From JAOEGB01 sp041262585 (GTDB taxonomy: Bacteria; Actinomycetota; Actinomycetes; Streptosporangiales; Streptosporangiaceae), in NCBI RefSeq assembly GCF_041262585.1, contig NZ_JBGCBZ010000026.1, positions 1 to 64,000 on the forward strand: 64,000 nucleotides of DNA, given 5' to 3'. The notes under the pieces were generated by a model, which saw only the letters and a list, made by a program, of their open reading frames with translations, did no database searches and was not told the DNA's origin. Every line of letters starts with the position of its first letter. The first letter of the stretch is position 1. A program made the position numbers and the translations under genes. This document shows, one piece after another, positions 61,120 through 64,000 of the stretch.

Positions 61120-62532
61120 ATGACCTATCTCGAGCTGTCCGAAGACGGCGGCGGGTCACACAAGTTCTACGAGACGACCGTGTCCGGGACACAGGTGACG
61201 ATCACCTACGGGCGCATCGGCGAGGCCGGTCAGACCAAGGTCTCCACCTTCCCGACGGAGGAGAAAGCGCAGGCCGCGGCGGCCAAGAAGGTCGGTGAGA
61301 AGCTGCGCAAGGGGTACGCGCCGGCCGTACGCGGCGTACGGCAGCCAAGGGCGGTCACCCGCAGGACCATCGCCAGCACCCGCTCCACCGCCCAGCAGGC
61401 GCCTGTCCTGTGGCGCTTCAACAGCGGCGCCTCCGCGTTCGGCATCTTCGTGGACGAGGAGCGCTGCTGGGTCGGCAACCAGCGCGGCGACGTGTACACC
61501 GTCACCCACTCCGGCACGGTAACGGGCCGCTTCCGGCTGCCGGACGGCGTCAAGTGCATCGTGGCCGACGACTTCTGGATCTACGCGGGCTGCGACGACG
61601 GCAAGGTGTACGACCTGAGTGGCAAGGTGCCCAGGGCGGCCTATGAGATCGCCGCCGAGGTCGACATCTACTGGCTTGACATCCACGACGGAATTCTGGG
61701 CGTCTCCGACCGGGATGGGCGGATCACCACGATCGACTACGAGGACGAGTTCCAGTGGTCGCGCACGGGCCAGGGCAAGGCCGGCTGGATGGTCAGGTGC
61801 GACGAGGACGCGGTTTACCACGGCCACTCCGGCGGCGTCGCCCGATACGACGCCGCCGACGGCAGCCCCGTCTGGCAGACGCCGGTGGCGGATCAGGTGC
61901 TGTTCGGCTGGCAGGAGGAGCACGCGGTCTACGCCGGCACGGCCCGCCGCACGGTCCACCGCCTGTCCAAGAGCGATGGGGCCGTCGAGGCCGTCTACCA
62001 GTGTGACGGCCCCGTCTACTCCTGCGCGACCTCGCCCGAGGGGCGTTACGTCTTCGCCGGTGACAGCCACTCCTCTGTGTACTGCTTCGCCGCCTCGGGA
62101 GAGCGGCTGTGGAAGCTCGGCACGGGCTGCGGGTCGGCCTTCTCCATGCAGTTCCTTGACGACCGCCTGTACATCGTCACCACCGACGGCTCTCTGGCCT
62201 GCATCGACGCGAGCGAGACGGCCATCGCGGCTGCCCGGGAGGGCACCGTGCCGGAGCCCGTCGACGTGAAGGCGGCGGCGTCGCTGGCGGCGGTGGAGCC
62301 GTCCCTCGTGTTGGAGACGGTCACCCACGCCGGGGACGGCGTGGTCGTGGAGTGCGTGCGGGAAGGGGAGCGGCTGCGAGTCCGCGTCGTCAGCCCTGGT
62401 TACGAGTTGTGGAATGTGCAGTTCCCCAAGGAGATCCGGGAGGTGGGCGCGCGCTACCTCGTCGAGGGTGTGCACCCTTCGGGGCGAGGCGGCTTCTATC
62501 GCACCTTCGGTGAGATCAGAAGGCTGGTCTGA
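61120..62532 (+). CDS. WGR-domain protein with beta-propeller
   Basis: A 470-residue protein. Residues 1-~75 are a WGR domain (GSHKFYETTVSGTQVTITYGRIGEAGQTKVSTFPTEEKAQAAAAKKVGEKLRKGY), a nucleic-acid/PARP-associated module. After a basic linker, residues ~95-420 contain repeated WD/PQQ-like strands (e.g. FWIYAGCDDGKVYDLSG, GRYVFAGDSHSSVYCFAASGERLW), a beta-propeller. Eukaryotic PARPs use WGR to sense DNA breaks, while bacterial WGR proteins often have unknown roles. No catalytic motif is visible. It has its own upstream gap of ~107 bp. Confidence 0.9.
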   Translation: MTYLELSEDGGGSHKFYETTVSGTQVTITYGRIGEAGQTKVSTFPTEEKAQAAAAKKVGEKLRKGYAPAVRGVRQPRAVTRRTIASTRSTAQQAPVLWRFNSGASAFGIFVDEERCWVGNQRGDVYTVTHSGTVTGRFRLPDGVKCIVADDFWIYAGCDDGKVYDLSGKVPRAAYEIAAEVDIYWLDIHDGILGVSDRDGRITTIDYEDEFQWSRTGQGKAGWMVRCDEDAVYHGHSGGVARYDAADGSPVWQTPVADQVLFGWQEEHAVYAGTARRTVHRLSKSDGAVEAVYQCDGPVYSCATSPEGRYVFAGDSHSSVYCFAASGERLWKLGTGCGSAFSMQFLDDRLYIVTTDGSLACIDASETAIAAAREGTVPEPVDVKAAASLAAVEPSLVLETVTHAGDGVVVECVREGERLRVRVVSPGYELWNVQFPKEIREVGARYLVEGVHPSGRGGFYRTFGEIRRLV

Positions 62533-62638
62533 GAGCAGCGGTGGTGGCTCCCACGTCCCCGGGTGCTATCTGTTCATGCGGGGCGTGCTCGACCTCGGCG
62601 GTACGGTGGGACCTGTCGAAGCCGACTCGAGTGATCCA

Positions 62639-62663
62639 GCAGGGCTGTCGGTGACAGCCCTGC
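62639..62663. terminator. Bidirectional hairpin terminator
   Basis: GCAGGGCTGTC (62639-62649) pairs perfectly with GACAGCCCTGC (62653-62663) around a 3-base loop, in the gap between the convergent WGR and phospholipase genes. It lacks a T-run, which is common in high-GC actinomycetes. Confidence 0.75.
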
Positions 62664-62805
62664 CGGAGTCGGCGCACACCGTGCACGTGCTGGTCGACGC
62701 TTCCCGTCCGACCGGTGGTATAGGTACCGATTCCGCACGGGCGAAACCTACAGCCGCGTCCGACGGATCCGGACGATGCCTCCTCCGGGGGCCAAGGCTG
62801 GCCGC

Positions 62806-64000
62806 TTAACCGGTGATGATTCCGGGGTCGCTCATGCTCGGCTTGCCGGTCTCGACGTGTCCGGCCACGCGTCGGAGGAACGTGGGGTCCTGGTCGGAGG
62901 TGACTTTCAGGTCATACCAGCCGTAGCTGTCGGTCAGGGTCGCGGAATGCGTCACGCTGGCGTGAGGCTGGAGCCGGTACGTCGCCGGGCCGGCGTTGCC
63001 GTACGCGTCCGTGACGGTGACTCCGCAGGAGGTGCCGCCGCGGTTGGTGAGCGTCAGCGTGACACCACTGAGGCCGGTGTCGTAGCGGACGCTGACCTCG
63101 GGATCCGCCGGGCGGGATCCCCCCGCGCCGGCCACATGGCCGCGGAACGTGCGCAGGAAGCCATTGGGTCCGAAGACCGACAGGTCGTACGCGCCCTGGC
63201 TCTGTCGCGATGGAGCCCAACTGTTAGAGAGGGTCTTGCCCGCTTCCACGGTGTATGTCCAGGGACCGCCCATGCCATTGCCGGAGGTCACGTAGAACGT
63301 CGCGCCGACCAGGCCTCGGCTGGCGAAGTCGATCGAAAGGGATCCGCCCACGGGATCGGTCCTGCCCTCCACGCCCAGGTCGTACGGCAGGGCCCGTGCG
63401 GGGCGAAGCCCGGCTTCCTGCTTGGGCAAGGCGGGGTTGGCGGGGGGCTTCGGCACGTAGTCGCTATGCCGCTGCCGGTCTGGCGGAGCGTAGCCCCTGG
63501 TGTCCGGAAGGGCCGTCAGGGTCGTGTCCGACTGCGCGAAGTCGAACGCCGCGGTGAGATCGCCGCACACAGCGCGCCGCCAAGGGGAGATGTTCGGCTC
63601 ATGCACTCCGAATCTCCTTTCGACGAACTGGATGATCGAGGTGTGGTCCAACACCTGGGAGCACACCCAGCCCCCCTTGCTCCAGGGCGAGACAACGATC
63701 ATCGGAACACGCTGGCCCAGGCCATACGGGCCGCCGACGTAGCCGCCGCCCGTCCTGTAGATCTCTCCGCTGACGTCCGCGGTCGACAGCCCCTGGGTGC
63801 GGGACCCCGGTGGGTAGGGAGGAACGACGTGGTCGAAGAATCCGTCGTTCTCGTCGTACGTGATGAGCAGGACGGTTTTGCTCCACACGTCAGGATTGGC
63901 CGTCAGCGCATCCAGCACCTGGGCGATGTACCAGGCGCCGTAGTTCGCCGGCCAGTTCGGGTGCTCCGTGTACGCCTCGGGCGCGGCGATCCAGGAGACC
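62806..64000 (-). CDS. Phosphocholine-type phospholipase C, 5' part beyond the window
   Basis: The gene's C-terminal part runs in from 64000; its last ~400 residues are visible. Conserved alkaline-phosphatase-superfamily motifs are VLLITYDENDGFFDHVVPP, VPMIVVSPWSKGGWVCSQVLDHTSIIQFVERRFGV, and earlier NWPANYGAWYIAQVLDAL. Two DUF756 repeats close the protein (ca. residues FASRGLVGATFYVTSGNG and SVRYDTGLSGVTLTLTNRGG onward). Such secreted, Tat-exported enzymes cleave phosphatidylcholine or sphingomyelin. The missing N-terminus should carry the signal peptide and the catalytic Thr/Asn part. Confidence 0.93.
   Translation of the reverse strand, partial: VSWIAAPEAYTEHPNWPANYGAWYIAQVLDALTANPDVWSKTVLLITYDENDGFFDHVVPPYPPGSRTQGLSTADVSGEIYRTGGGYVGGPYGLGQRVPMIVVSPWSKGGWVCSQVLDHTSIIQFVERRFGVHEPNISPWRRAVCGDLTAAFDFAQSDTTLTALPDTRGYAPPDRQRHSDYVPKPPANPALPKQEAGLRPARALPYDLGVEGRTDPVGGSLSIDFASRGLVGATFYVTSGNGMGGPWTYTVEAGKTLSNSWAPSRQSQGAYDLSVFGPNGFLRTFRGHVAGAGGSRPADPEVSVRYDTGLSGVTLTLTNRGGTSCGVTVTDAYGNAGPATYRLQPHASVTHSATLTDSYGWYDLKVTSDQDPTFLRRVAGHVETGKPSMSDPGIITG

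Overview
The window is 64 kb of very GC-rich chromosomal DNA. It has short intergenic gaps, many GTG starts and many ATGA/GTGA start-stop overlaps. Together with a SARP regulator, an Scr1-type XRE/DUF397/ATPase trio, F420-type enzymes, P450s and a LigD polymerase domain, this points to a filamentous actinomycete. Streptosporangiaceae-like is my best guess, from gene style only. No rRNA, tRNA, CRISPR array, intact transposon or prophage was seen.

Layout. 1-9.6 kb: the tail of an HNH endonuclease, then cobalamin genes (cobK, cbiD, cobG, cobN). A cobalamin riboswitch lies ahead of cobN, and a P450 and a PPOX/F420 oxidoreductase overlap the cobN end, so they probably share B12 control. 9.6-13.4 kb: a MarR regulator, a YceI protein and a drug-efflux MFS; the last two carry the same kind of carboxypeptidase-regulatory-like beta-sandwich domain. 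13.8-22.3 kb: one tightly coupled operon (ROK regulator, oligopeptide/sugar-type ABC importer, TIM-barrel epimerase, PIG-L deacetylase), which looks like uptake and deacetylation of an unknown amino-sugar conjugate. 22.3-24.1 kb: an HTH-ImmA/IrrE protease with a partner protein. 24.2-27.4 kb: a five-gene membrane cluster with a BtaA-like (DUF3419) enzyme, a membrane-anchored methyltransferase and DUF2071, a candidate lipid-modification system.

27.6-33.6 kb: a frameshifted hyaluronan-synthase-like glycosyltransferase coupled to a 48-residue LPXTG-like peptide, a SARP-STAND regulator, an HTH protein, a GNAT acetyltransferase and a 46-residue protein. 33.7-37.6 kb: a ThiXYZ/SsuABC-type importer divergent from a LacI regulator. 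37.6-39.6 kb: a LigD polymerase domain followed by decayed ALDH and LuxR remnants. 39.8-45.7 kb: an amidohydrolase operon (amidohydrolase with SnoaL-like tail, TIGR04076 protein, LLM enzyme) facing an XRE-cupin regulator, then DUF1003 and amidase genes. 46-49.4 kb: a membrane metallophosphoesterase, an ATPase remnant and the Scr1/DUF397/HATPase trio.

49.4-64 kb: a long hairpin, PhoD phosphatase, a second P450 with a broken MFS-USP gene, a Nudix-like protein, a secreted M28 peptidase, a PucR remnant, a YdjG/YdjI-like zinc-ribbon plus SPFH pair, two exported hydrolases, a WGR-beta-propeller protein and the C-terminal part of a phospholipase C. At least five genes are visibly decayed, mostly between 27 and 56 kb, so this half behaves like an accessory region.
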